A DNA stretch of 39,756 nt, taken from positions 1 to 39,756 of the forward strand of contig JABYQR010000395.1 in the NCBI GenBank assembly GCA_022592445.1, in the 5' to 3' direction. Under the pieces are notes generated by a model. That model ran no database searches, was not told where the DNA came from, and saw nothing but the letters and a program-made list of their open reading frames with translations. This DNA is from Cytidiella melzeri (taxonomy: Eukaryota; Basidiomycota; Agaricomycetes; Polyporales; Irpicaceae). Positions 24,035-33,119 of the stretch are shown here, piece after piece. The position numbers and the translations under genes were made by a program. How positions within the stretch are numbered: position 1 is the first letter of the stretch; the number at the start of each line of letters is the position of its first letter.

Positions 24035-24829
24035 CGCTGCTAGTTGTACCGCGGAAAGATAACACGCACGGGTGGGGGTACTCGCCGGGCACCGACGGGT
24101 TGAACGAGTCTTTGGGCGTGCGAGGGGACGGTTAACAGAAAGGGCCGCGTTGAATTGGTGCGTGCATGTGTGAACGAGCTGAGGTGTTTGGCTGACTTCT
24201 GGACGTAGCCCGGCTGGGCCTCGGAGCACTCAACGACACAAATGAAGGCAAAATGTGGACAGAGGGTCGCGTAGGACGACAAGGCGGACGACGACTTCAT
24301 CGGGGTCTGCTCGATCAAAAGCGGTAGAGTCGTTTTGGGTACGCAGACGTTCGAACACAGCAGGCCCGTGTTGAGACGGTTCGTTCTTTCCGAACGACAG
24401 TGGCTTAGCACTGATGGCATGCACAGTTCAAATTTCTCATAACAGTTGAAATATTAGGTCCCTTATATACCTGACGTTGCCAAACACCGGAAGACGAGAT
24501 CAAGGTGTTTATGATAGCTACAGACAAACAATGGAGAACGTACACCCGAGGAAGGGCAAGGAACCGCGAAAGACACGTGTGGAGGAAAGACCAGCTTACT
24601 CAGGTTCAAACGAGGTATGCACGATCACTATACAATGTTTTGTTGGCTCTCTGACGGTCGACTGACCGTACGTGAGTTAGCGACGTTCGATGCTCGACGA
24701 ACCGCCCCTAACGGCACAAGCACCCACGGTGTTGTCGCAAAACGACCGTAGAGCGGGTCTCAAGAAACGGGAGGGAAGTAGTATTCCAAAAACTGTTGCC
24801 ATCACTATCCATTTCGCACCTCGCCCACC

Positions 24830-25440
24830 CCTGTCGTAGCATACATTCAGGAGTCAGCGACGGGTCGGACATATGGTGAGGAAAGTAGCGCCTTTATTAA
24901 GCATAGCAATTAACGGAGACATCGATGATTACAAGAGAGGATGTGGGACAGCCTTGGTGGCGCCGTCGCGCTCCAACCGTTGTGTCGCACCTTGTTTTCT
25001 TTTAGTCGGAAATAGTATGGTGCGGGAGGCGATACATTGTTCAAGACATAATCTACAGTAAACGAAGGAGACATTGATGGTTTCAGGACAGGCTAGGACA
25101 GCCTTGGTGGCACCCTCGGTGCTTCATCTTTTTTTCTGATTCCCCCGTTACAGAACACCTTCAGGAGCCAGCGACAAGCCGGACACAGGGTGCGGGAAGT
25201 GGTACAACTAACCAGATATAGTATACATTAACCAACAGAGACATTGATGGTTGCGCTGCAGGCGAAGCTGGGACAGCCTTGGTAGTGGTGCCAACCATCG
25301 TGTTCCACCTTTTTTGAAATTCCCCTATCATGAATTAGCCCATGGGTCAGACATGGTGGTAGCCGGACATATTGTAGCAGAACAGGTAGGACAGCATTGG
25401 TGGCAACCTTGTGCTCCATCTCAACTGCTGTACTCTACAT
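24830..25440 (+). repeat. Tandem repeat array in copy A (three full units plus a partial one)
   Basis: Diverged units start with gagacatygatg at 24916, 25068 and 25238, spaced 152 and 170 bp, each followed by ggacagccttggtggc and a T-run before gattccc or similar. A partial unit (ggacagcattggtggc) lies near 25388. The first unit resembles unit 1 of copy B on its left and unit 2 of copy B on its right. Confidence 0.8.
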
Positions 25441-25787
25441 TTTCTTTTCTTGATTCCCCTGTTTTAGCTCACCTTCAGCAATGACCACGCATGAAGGACT
25501 TGATCCTCTGGTTGTGACATATCTTGTGTTTGTATGCTCTGATTTTGTAGGCTGCAGCAAGTTTGCTCTGCATAGTGGCCTTTGCCTTGCGTGTTCAGTA
25601 CTGTAAGCATTGAGACCTGCTCCTATTCCTTTAATCTTGTTGCAACTGAATCACAATGAACTGCGACCAATGCCCTTGACCCAGCAGTGCTTTTATTAAT
25701 TGATGGGGGCTGGAGGCTATTCTGCATGCAACACATCTGATGATCACATCTCACTGTTCATTGCCTCCAAGTTAGGAGCTAGCCTAA

Positions 25788-25948
25788 GGGCCTGATTGGC
25801 GCCGCATTATGTAGTTGACTTATAAATAATCCCCCGCCAATAAGGAAATAAGTCGCTGTGGAAATAAGTCGAATTAAGCGCTGGATTGTTTTATTTGGCG
25901 GGGGATTATTCCATAATGCGACTACATAATGCGCAGCCAATCAGGCCC
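25788..25948. mobile_element. 161-bp foldback MITE, PIF/Harbinger-type, TAA target duplication
   Basis: Terminal inverted repeats of about 53 bp begin GGGCCTGATTGGC on both ends and also share GCATTATGTAGT and ATAATCCCCCGCCAA, with one gap and a few mismatches. They leave an interior of about 55 bp. The element is flanked by TAA on both sides (25785-25787 and 25949-25951). Copy B has a single TAA at the matching place (35665-35667) and no element, an exact empty site. A 3-bp TAA/TTA duplication and G-rich termini fit the PIF/Harbinger superfamily. It encodes nothing and needs a transposase from elsewhere. Confidence 0.88.
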
Positions 25949-26084
25949 TAAACCATTTTTAGACAAACTAAAAGCATATGTACAATGTTTGTTGCATCAG
26001 CATTGCAGAACCAAAATGTATATGAAGCTGTTGGAAATAGCATCCTGGTATCCCAGCACACCTACAATTCTTCAGACCTTTCAT

Positions 26085-26350
26085 TGCTTCAGTGCTGGTT
26101 GGTAAGTGCTTTGTTGTCCACATTGCACTTGCCATGGCTTACTGTATTGAAGCCGCTCTTGCAGCTAGCTGTCTCGGTGTCTTTTCCAGAGCCTTTTCAA
26201 ATTACCCTTTCTGTTACCCCAGGTCTTTGTGCTGCTTCAGCACTGGTTGGTGAGTGGTTTGTTGTCTGCATTGCACTTGTCTCATGTTGCTGTACTCTTA
26301 CAGCTAGCTATCTTTCTCTCCCTCCAAAACTACCCTTCCTGTACCATCAT
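26085..26350 (+). repeat. Diverged tandem duplication of ~130 bp
   Basis: The block around 26088-26220 (gcttcagtgctggttggt, then cattgcacttg, then cagctagct, then attacccttt) recurs at about 26235-26350 (gcttcagcactggttggt, cattgcacttg, cagctagct, actaccctt). It lies directly before the secreted-type ORF and just beyond the end of the A/B homology. Confidence 0.65.
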
Positions 26351-26843
26351 GCAGCTCTCAACCTCCCTCATTTTGATGGCTGCCATGTTTCCCAGTGCAT
26401 TCCACATGCCAACTGTGTCTGCTCTCCCGTACAGCAATACAGCACTTTCCCACCATCCAATTCTCTCCAGCAACCACCACAGCTTGGTGAGGCGGATAGA
26501 AGGCCTAACTAATGTGGAGTATGGTGATTACATCAAAGCAATTGCCCTTCGCAAGCCAGATAGTCCTGGGTTTCCAGATGCTGCCAATTTCTTCAGCAAG
26601 ATGTTCAAGAAGGCCAAACCAGAGGACTTCAGGGAAATGGTCCAAAGGGCACATGGACAACCTTTTACTCCAAACCATTTCAATGATGCAGAAAAACATG
26701 TCATTGACTGGTTGAAAGGCTTTCATCTTGTTGAGGGAGAAGCCTTGAACCAGAGGCCCATGACGTTTTGGTCGGGCAGGAAAAGTATCACAGTATGGAA
26801 GCATGATGATGGTAGTATCCACGTTAACAAAGACAAAAAGTAA
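26349..26843 (+). CDS. Putative small secreted protein, unknown
   Basis: A 164-codon frame starting at 26349. The N-terminus MQLSTSLILMAAMFPSAF is a hydrophobic signal-like segment, with possible cleavage after VSA. The mature part reads like a compact soluble domain: NVEYGDYIKAIALRKPDS, FSKMFKKAKPEDFREMVQ, HVIDWLKGFHLVEGEAL and TFWSGRKSITVWKHDD, ending in Lys-rich DKK. No cysteines, and no family I recognise. The frame stays open upstream to 26229, so the start is uncertain. It sits inside transposon-rich DNA, so it may be an element-borne gene rather than a host effector. Confidence 0.45.
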   Translation: MQLSTSLILMAAMFPSAFHMPTVSALPYSNTALSHHPILSSNHHSLVRRIEGLTNVEYGDYIKAIALRKPDSPGFPDAANFFSKMFKKAKPEDFREMVQRAHGQPFTPNHFNDAEKHVIDWLKGFHLVEGEALNQRPMTFWSGRKSITVWKHDDGSIHVNKDKK

Positions 26844-27136
26844 AAATGAGATGACTACCTTACTTTATCTTGTGTACCACAGACTCATGGATAACAAGTC
26901 GCACCAAAGTATGACATGGATGGCTGTTGCTTCTTCTTCTCAACATCTCTCTTCATTAGGGTTGTTCAAAGTTGGCGCAGCTGCGCAGCTTGCAGTTTGC
27001 AGCACTGGCGTCTTTTGCCTAAAATGGAATGAGGATGTAATCAGTCACAAGATGTCACAGCGTCTCAGTTTTGGTCATGCTTGCCATGCTCATTGTAACT
27101 GTGGCAGATTAACCTCTCACTGTTTTCATGTATCAT
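26844..27136. other. Stretch without recognised feature
   Basis: About 290 bp between the secreted-type ORF and the solo LTR. Short open frames only; nothing recognised. Confidence 0.4.
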
Positions 27137-27840
27137 TGTAACAGTAAAGGTTACTACTCACCAGATAAGTTGATAAACTGGGGGGAGTCGATGGAGATAG
27201 AGAGTAGGAGGTGTGGTGAGCGAAGTACTAGAGAGTACAGAGTAGTCCTTTATCAACAGAGTGGATAAGACTGAGGGGATATGCCCTCAGGAGTGCCTCT
27301 ATATATACATGAAGGGGAGGACCCCAGGTACTACCCTAAGACCCCTAATACCTACATGAGTAAGCGAAGTAATCTACCTTACTAAGCATGCCCTATGCCC
27401 TAGTGGTGCCACTTCAATAATCAACCAATAGCAATTATCCCCATGACCTGACCCCATGACCCAGTCCCAAGGCTAGACTTGTTCTAGCTTGTTCTAAGAC
27501 AAGGCTAGACTTTTCCAGAAGGTTCTAAGAACTATGACATCATCTAATGGAATGTTCTATACTATGACATCATAGTTCCAGCATGTTCCACAAGGTTCCA
27601 GAGAGTTCTATCATGTGATACACAGATAAGGAAAGGAGCACATCAGCGCATCAGAGACAGGAGGCGCATCAGCGCATCAATTGATAGGCACTGGGAATAA
27701 GCGCCGGAACAAGCGCCTGATAAGCGCCTAAATAGACGCTGGATAAGCGCTGGATAAGCGCTTGACAAGCGCTTAAATATTCCCAATAATACCGTTGCCT
27801 GGTAAGGCAAGTCTTGTAGGAACATTGAAAATCTGTGACA
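27137..27840 (-). mobile_element. 704-bp solo LTR with ATCAT target duplication
   Basis: The element runs TGTAAC...TGTGACA on the plus strand and is flanked by a perfect 5-bp direct repeat ATCAT (27132-27136 and 27841-27845). No coding sequence. A tatatata box (27300-27308) read on the minus strand, followed by a leader toward 27137, suggests the LTR is oriented on the minus strand. Its ends in that direction are TGTCACAG...CTGTTACA. A solo LTR arises by recombination between the two LTRs of a full element. The superfamily is not certain from the LTR alone. Confidence 0.9.
27698..27777. repeat. aagcgc-type minisatellite inside the solo LTR
   Basis: Seven or more imperfect 10-12-bp units of the form gataagcgcctg or ggataagcgct in a row within the LTR. 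GC-rich palindromic agcgct cores recur. It could be an enhancer-like array or a folding element of the LTR transcript. Confidence 0.7.
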
Positions 27841-27922
27841 ATCATACTCTCAATAACATCTCTTCCCTCATGTCATACTGTGTGCTCATTTGACTAATGT
27901 AAATATTCTCCATATTGATGAT

Positions 27923-28425
27923 TCATTGTTGTGCATTGAAAGCTATAAGTTTGTCAATCAACTGCTGCCTTGTGTTGTTGCTCTCAGCCAGATTCAGCAC
28001 TTCTTCATCCTCTCCCACATCTACTTCCTCCTCCTGTCCTGCCAGCATGCCAATAAACTGGTCCATGTTCTCGCTACCTTCAACATCAATGCAAAGATTG
28101 TGGAGAATGATTGTGATTGTGATCCAGCAACAAGCCTCCAGATGTTCATGGTTGTTGCAGATTGGAACTCAAAGTCCTCTCAAGCACTTCCAGCAACCTC
28201 TAAGACCACCTATACAGTGCTCAGATTGGACACAAAATCCTGCCACAACAGTGTCAAAAAGCTTGTGAAGTGAATGAAGGGATGCTGGTTTCTTGTGAAC
28301 AGGAATGGTTCTGTCATTACACAGATATGCTGAGTTGGTGCAAGCAAACTCCCCCTCCTCAAAGAACTAGTCAGGATACTTTGCAGCTGCAGTATGCTCA
28401 AAGGCACTTGCATCATAACCTGAGC
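27923..28425 (-). pseudogene. PIF/Harbinger transposase remnant (C-terminal part)
   Basis: Minus-strand translation gives GYDASAFEHTAAAKYPD, a stop codon, FFEEGEFAW, then after a short disruption NDRTIPVHKKPASLHSL and LFDTVVAGFCVQSEHCIGG, CWKCLRGL and WITITIILHNLCIDVEGS, ending at a stop at 27923-27925. The E of SEHCIG sits in the position of the third acidic residue of the DDE_4 (Harbinger) fold, and IILHNLCID is a family hallmark. The N-terminal half with the first two Asp is missing and the frame is broken, so it is dead. It is cut off on its 5' side before the solo gypsy LTR. Confidence 0.78.
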
Positions 28426-28544
28426 TAATAAGGCTATGTGATTAATCTACAATTCACAAGGAAGATGGAATGTTTCCAATCTAAAAAACTCAGATGAAAC
28501 CTGTGTACGTTGTATCAGCCACACACGTACCTGGACATTGAGTC

Positions 28545-29300
28545 TGACACGGAGACGGGGGTCGACGTGACAAACAGGGACACGAAGTGGAAATTGACGA
28601 GGAGGTGGTGGCAGGCGTGGAGCACAATGCTTTCACCAGCTATCAGACTTCATTCAAGTATCTAGCCCAGTAAAGACCAAGTTAGTATTGGGTACTACTA
28701 GCTATGTAGTACAGGAGGGGTTTGCTTACCTAGCCCAGTAAAGACCAAGAGGTCGAGATGGGGGCTAGGAGTGTACATGCAGCAGTATATATAGACTTCA
28801 GGGACCTGCGCACAGACCATGTTGAGGGCAGGCTTTGCAAGAAGCCGTGTGAACAAAGAACAATAGAACTACCTAAAGGAGAATATTAGCTATTGTCTAG
28901 ACTTTGCCAAGAACTCTACTCATGAGAGAATCTATCTAAAAGGAGACCAACTATTGTATTCCATTCCCACACCTGTGAGAACATCCTTCCATAAAGAGAA
29001 CAATAGGGAAAGAACAAAAGGAGTCCATGTGAACGGTATCTATGACGTCAAACCCTAGCTATGGGCTGAGCCATGTGTTTGTAGCCATGTGGTCTTACTT
29101 AAGCTAAGTCACATGCCAGTGTGATGTAGTAGCAAGTAACGTGACTGTGTAGAGCGTCTAAGCCACGTGATACGGGCACTTAATAGACGTGCAAGGAATT
29201 TGTACAGACGAGGTTGCAACTGGGTTGCAGCCCGGAGTTTTACAGATAAAAACAAGAGGTAAATTGCGAAAAATAAGAGCTAGTCAGGCCATCCACAACA
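28545..29300 (-). mobile_element. Solo Ty3/gypsy LTR (inverted relative to the element at 35773)
   Basis: Reverse complement of 35773-36530 over its full length (756 versus 758 bp, high identity by eye), from TGTTGTGGATGG at 29300 to CTCCGTGTCA at 28545. Homology stops exactly at those TG and CA ends, which defines the LTR. The 5-bp flanks differ (gagtc and gcact), so no target duplication is left. It abuts copia-derived DNA on its right. Confidence 0.88.
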
Positions 29301-29908
29301 GCACTGGCACGTTATCTATCTGACCCTGCTAAGGGAACACTTTGCTGCAGCTAAACAGTGTTACCTTTATCTTAAGGGAACGTGCAACTACTGGCTTGTC
29401 CTAGGAAACCAAGCCAACACTACTTCTACTTCACTAGTAGGTTATGCCAACTCTGATGGTATGACTACGTACGGCAATAAACCAATAATGGGCTACACCT
29501 TCACATACAACGACTCGCTTATCTCTTGGTCAAGTAAGCATGGTTCACTAGTAACTCTATCGGTCACTGAAGCCAAACTGTATGCACTTGCTCATGCATC
29601 TACTGAAGTGATCTACTTGAAGAGCCTCATTGATGAAATACTGAACTATACTATGGAACCTGTCAAGATGTACGCTGACAGTGTGTCTACTATTGCGATT
29701 GTTTGTTCACCTGAGGAACAACATTCTCAGCGTACTATACACTTCAACATTCGCAAGAACTTCATCAGCAACCGTGTAACTAAAGGGTACATAACTGTAC
29801 ACCACATACCTTCTACTGATCAATGAGCTGATACTCTTACTAAAGCACCACCTCTTGAAAAACTCAAGCACTTCAATGAACTACTTCATGTTCATGCTTG
29901 AAGGGGAG
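29301..29908 (+). pseudogene. Ty1/copia pol remnant (RT end and RNase H)
   Basis: Broken translation shows LARYLSDPAKG and NYWLVLGNQANTTSTSLVG (end of reverse transcriptase and link), then YANSDGMTTYGNKPIMGYTF, WSSKHGSLVTLSVTEAKLYA and ALAHASTEVIYLKSLIDE of copia RNase H, and ADTLTKAPPLEKLKHF near the C-terminus, the last piece lying after an in-frame TGA at 29824. At least one stop also lies in the first 100 bp. 29901-29908 (aaggggag) is the polypurine tract directly before the LTR. The 5' part of the element is missing. Confidence 0.88.
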
Positions 29909-30102
29909 TGTTTGAATATACTAAGAATCAATTGAGACTCCGCATTGATCACGCGCTTAGCACCAGTAGTTACCGTATATAAGACTTTCTCTGATCAATG
30001 CATGACTACCACTTTTGATGCCCATCTCTTTGTCTGACCACCACCTTCACCTAAGGCTCATTGTTGTGCACTACTGCTCATACCTTTCTAATACCCGTGA
30101 CA
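29909..30102 (+). mobile_element. 3' LTR of the copia remnant (~194 bp)
   Basis: Starts TGTTTGAATA right after the purine tract and probably ends ...CCCGTGACA at 30102. It contains a TATATAA at 29976-29982. The right end is set by the TG...CA rule, since no partner LTR is present. Confidence 0.65.
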
Positions 30103-30104
30103 CT

Positions 30105-31223
30105 GGGAAAGTGGGGGATTTGCCACTTAGGAGGATGCAGGCTGCGCAAATGGCTGGATGCTGCCGTGTTCCCGCGCTTAGCCGTTTTCTGGGCGTATCA
30201 GCGTGCTGAACACTTACGGCCCGGGCTTACAGCTGGTTTCAAAAGTATAGGCAGGTGCTCACAAATCTCACGCAGTTGGACCACGACAGAGTACCTCAAT
30301 TATTGGTTGGAGCTGTCTGGCATTGCAGTGCCGTGCGTCCTTCGGCGGGGCCAGAACAGTCGGCGACTTCGGATTGTTACCCAGACCACAGTCCGCCTAT
30401 GCACGTTTCAGACGTGCCCGCCTATCAATCTGGAAGTTGCTGTAACATGCATGTCATGAACACGGACGCCTTGATCCTTCCTACGCTCATAAAGAACGGC
30501 TACAGGAGTCTTCATCTTTCCCCCATAGCATCCTTTGATCACATCGAGACCTCGAACGTGATGGACTACGTTGGCGTAGATCCTCTCGTGTGTGCGTGGG
30601 CGCCGATGCTCAACAGGGCAGACAGCCACGCTACACTGCTCCTCAGCACCATGAACTGGGTCTTACAGTCCAAGGAAGCTCGCGCGTATAGTCTAGCAGG
30701 AAAGCGTGGTGGACTTGCGCCGCTGTTGCAACAATCTGCGACATATCTTGTAAGATATATAGAGATATATATATCCTCAGAGTCGTGTTGTCTTTCCAAC
30801 GCCGCAAGTATTGCTGACTCTGTGACTACATATATAGGACACAGACTTGCAGAGTGTAGCGATGAGCTGGTGCTCCAACTTGGATCCCAAGTTGCAAACG
30901 TGCTTCAGCACCTCAACTCTTTCCACAACAGCTCAGAAGCGTTCCGTGCCCACGTGGAAGAGATAGGATTGAAGGACGTTCCAACGCTACGGACTCGCTT
31001 TGCAAGCTACCAACACAGTCATACCAAAAGTTCGTATTGTCGCTGTGGTACTTCTATGCGTTTGTGCAATTGACAGAGTCCCCTTCTACCTGAACAGGGA
31101 ATCGCGTGGCCATTGTCGTCACGGCCCAAGACAATGCCACTGTACTCGAAAGAGGACTGGTACCTGCTATGTGAGTTCTTCGACATCAGTATACCACAAG
31201 CCGTCGTTGAGAGTTTGGTGTAG
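30105..31223 (+). pseudogene. Host-gene remnant resembling DUF4470/MYND-type proteins
   Basis: Reading frames on the plus strand show segments that look like the C-terminal half of the large Agaricomycete DUF4470/MYND family: FDHIETSNVMDYVGVDPLV and NRADSHATLLLSTMNWV, then NVLQHLNSFHNSSEAFRAHV, TVIPKV and, at the end, KEDWYLLCEFF with stop at 31221-31223. An intron-like gap with ta-rich gtaag...atatag lies at about 30751-30831, but the simple splice leaves the flanking frames out of phase. The 5' part (KWLDAAVFPRLAVFWAYQRA) is in another frame and is cut by the copia LTR. Most likely a truncated, decaying gene. Family assignment is from memory of motif style and is uncertain. Confidence 0.38.
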
Positions 31224-31380
31224 CATGCTTAGGTAGAGTCCTTGGTACTGAGAGATTCTTGGAGATGAGGGCAGTCTGAACGAGGTCAGAGATTCGAACA
31301 TAGTTTCATTCATCTCGAGCACAATGTATGAGGGTCCAATTGCAGAGTCCCATCTAATCTGAGTGTGATATAGATATATA

Positions 31381-32983
31381 CAGTAGCGGCAAAAAGTCTT
31401 GCGACACCGCGAGCGCGCAACATTTTTCTCATCGTTCGAGCTCATTTTTTGCATAAAGTTTTGGGTTACAGTTCTCACACATTCATTATCATGTGAAAAT
31501 TATGTCCTTAGTAAAAAAAGGCTGATCGACGTTGTGCGCGAGGAACTACGTACAATCCGCGCGAAAACTGCATTAGGCGCCCACGTGTTGTACAACTACT
31601 ATTGCACATCGTCTCGACTATTCTATGTAAAAATTTGTCAAAAAATTCTGGTAAAATTAGTACCTAGTATAGGACCCCTTTGCCCGCATAAGCTCTGCTG
31701 CACGAGTGGGGAGAGACTCATACAATCCCTTGATATACTCATCATCCAAATTCGCCCACTCCTCCTGCAATGCCTCCCACAGCTCCTCCTTATTCGACGG
31801 TTGCTGCTTGCGAGCGCGTAATTTGCGGTCTAGATGGTCCCAGACATTCTCCAGAATATTCATATCTGGTGAATTTGGAGGCCAGGGCAATACAGTGATC
31901 TTGTTCTCCTTGAACCAAGCTGTAGCAAGCTTTGACATGTGCTTTGGATCATTGTCCTGTTGGAAAATGATCTGTCGGCAGGTCAAATCTTGGTCTGCCA
32001 ATGTGCCCAGAAGGGACTCTGATAGGATGGAGCAGTAAAGCTTTGCATCCATCTTCCCATCAATGCGGTGTAGCCTTCCTTTTCCCTTCAAAGTGATGCA
32101 TCCCCACACCATGATACTCCCACCCCCATGCTTCACTGTCTTCTGCACATTCCGGTCCAAAAACTCCTCGCCCTGTCTTCTTTGGCAGTATTCCCTCCCA
32201 TCTGAGCCAAATAAATTAAATTTGGACTCATCTGAGAACACCATTACCCCCCACTCTTTCTGCCCCCATCTGGTTGCATGTCCAGCCCACCACTTGCGCT
32301 TCTTCTTATGAGCTACAGAGAGAAATGGCTTTCGTCGACGCACATATCCCTTCAGCCCAATCTCTGCAAGGTTGTGACGCATTGTTCGGGCAGCCACTTG
32401 TGGGAATGCCTTGCGCTGCATGTCCGTAGCATTGCGGGCCTCTTGTCGTGCCAGGAGTAAAGAGGCGTGACAGAGATTGTGGTCTTGTAGAACACGAGGG
32501 CAACCTGTCTTGGGCTTGTTTGCATAGAAGTCAGGATTGTGGGATAGTTTGTGGATGGTGCGATAGATGGTGGACCGGTGGACGGGGACTTTCTTGCAAA
32601 TGTCAGGCACACTGACACCTTCATTATGCAGAGTCCAAATTCGGGCCTTTTTAGTAGGGGTACACTGCACCATATGTGTGGTCTAGAGTTGGGATAGTGG
32701 GTGGTATCGAAAAAAGCACGATAGTGGTGAAGTGGAGAGATCGAAAAACAAAACAAACCCAAATAGTGGGCGTGCGCGCGACGGGCGCCTAGCGTCGCGA
32801 CAGCGCGAATTGTGCACAATGTGTTATATACGAGACAGACTCTTTTAATTTCACTGTAGACATATTCTATACATGCAATACTCAATGTGTAAAAAATTAT
32901 TGAATAAAATAAGCAGTGTTGAGCTCAAACGGAGAGCAAAGAGTTGTGCGCTTGCGGTGTCGCAAGACTTTTTGCCGCTACTG
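31381..32983 (-). mobile_element. Complete Tc1/mariner element, 1603 bp
   Basis: Ends CAGTAGCGGC...GCCGCTACTG, with TIRs of 41 bp (first 30 bp identical, two mismatches in the rest) and weaker complementarity further in (gagctca on both arms). It is flanked by TA on each side (31379-31380 and 32984-32985), the Tc1/mariner target duplication. It carries a single uninterrupted transposase gene on the minus strand with untranslated ends of about 276 and 310 bp. It lies between the DUF4470-like and YPP1-like remnants. Confidence 0.95.
31657..32673 (-). CDS. Tc1-family DD34E transposase, intact
   Basis: 338 codons without interruption, a normal Tc1 length. N-terminal helix-turn-helix DNA binding: ICKKVPVHRSTIYRTIHKL and a second HTH region with ARTMRHNLAEIGLKGY. 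A basic stretch, YVRRRKPFLS, precedes the catalytic core. Catalytic Asp 1 is in VMVFSDESKFNLFG, the family GGGSIMVWGC follows, Asp 2 is in IIFQQDNDPKH, and the Glu in WPPNSPDMNILENVWD lies after exactly 34 residues (DD34E). The protein ends AKGSYTRY. It would cut and paste the element at TA sites. All catalytic residues and both TIRs are present, so it may be active. Confidence 0.95.
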   Translation of the reverse strand: MVQCTPTKKARIWTLHNEGVSVPDICKKVPVHRSTIYRTIHKLSHNPDFYANKPKTGCPRVLQDHNLCHASLLLARQEARNATDMQRKAFPQVAARTMRHNLAEIGLKGYVRRRKPFLSVAHKKKRKWWAGHATRWGQKEWGVMVFSDESKFNLFGSDGREYCQRRQGEEFLDRNVQKTVKHGGGSIMVWGCITLKGKGRLHRIDGKMDAKLYCSILSESLLGTLADQDLTCRQIIFQQDNDPKHMSKLATAWFKENKITVLPWPPNSPDMNILENVWDHLDRKLRARKQQPSNKEELWEALQEEWANLDDEYIKGLYESLPTRAAELMRAKGSYTRY

Positions 32984-33119
32984 TACTTCCTGAGGTATAT
33001 GAACCACATGTGCGCTAAAGACATGAGCACACAGCAGCAGTCACGTCTCGAACACCCCTCGTCCACGCGCTCCTTCTTTGGGACGGCCGACGATGTTTCG
33101 GGAGTGAGATAGACTTGGC

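Larger units (their letters stand above)
24035..26082 (+). repeat. Duplicated ~2-kb segment, copy A
   Basis: Aligns by eye along its whole length, same orientation, with copy B at 33763-35772. Shared landmarks in order: gctgctagttg, ggttaacagaaagggcc, gcgtgcatgtgtgaacg, a block ending gatggcatgcacagttc, the tandem repeat array, ccttgacccagcagtgc and ggagctagcctaa. Copy A has extra bases at about 24105-24123, one fewer tandem unit, and the MITE at 25788-25948. Neither copy has a long intact reading frame; short open stretches exist on both strands. Both copies end up next to unrelated sequence at their left ends. It may be a non-autonomous or decayed transposon or a segmental duplication; I cannot see its true ends. 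Confidence 0.85.

Noticed and set aside
24916..25440. CRISPR-like array
   Set aside because: The repeated units are 150-180 bp, imperfect and contiguous; they are a eukaryotic tandem repeat without repeat-spacer structure.
27137..27845. Minus-strand 60-codon frame in the aagcgc array
   Set aside because: It is a translation of a minisatellite inside a solo LTR, not a gene.
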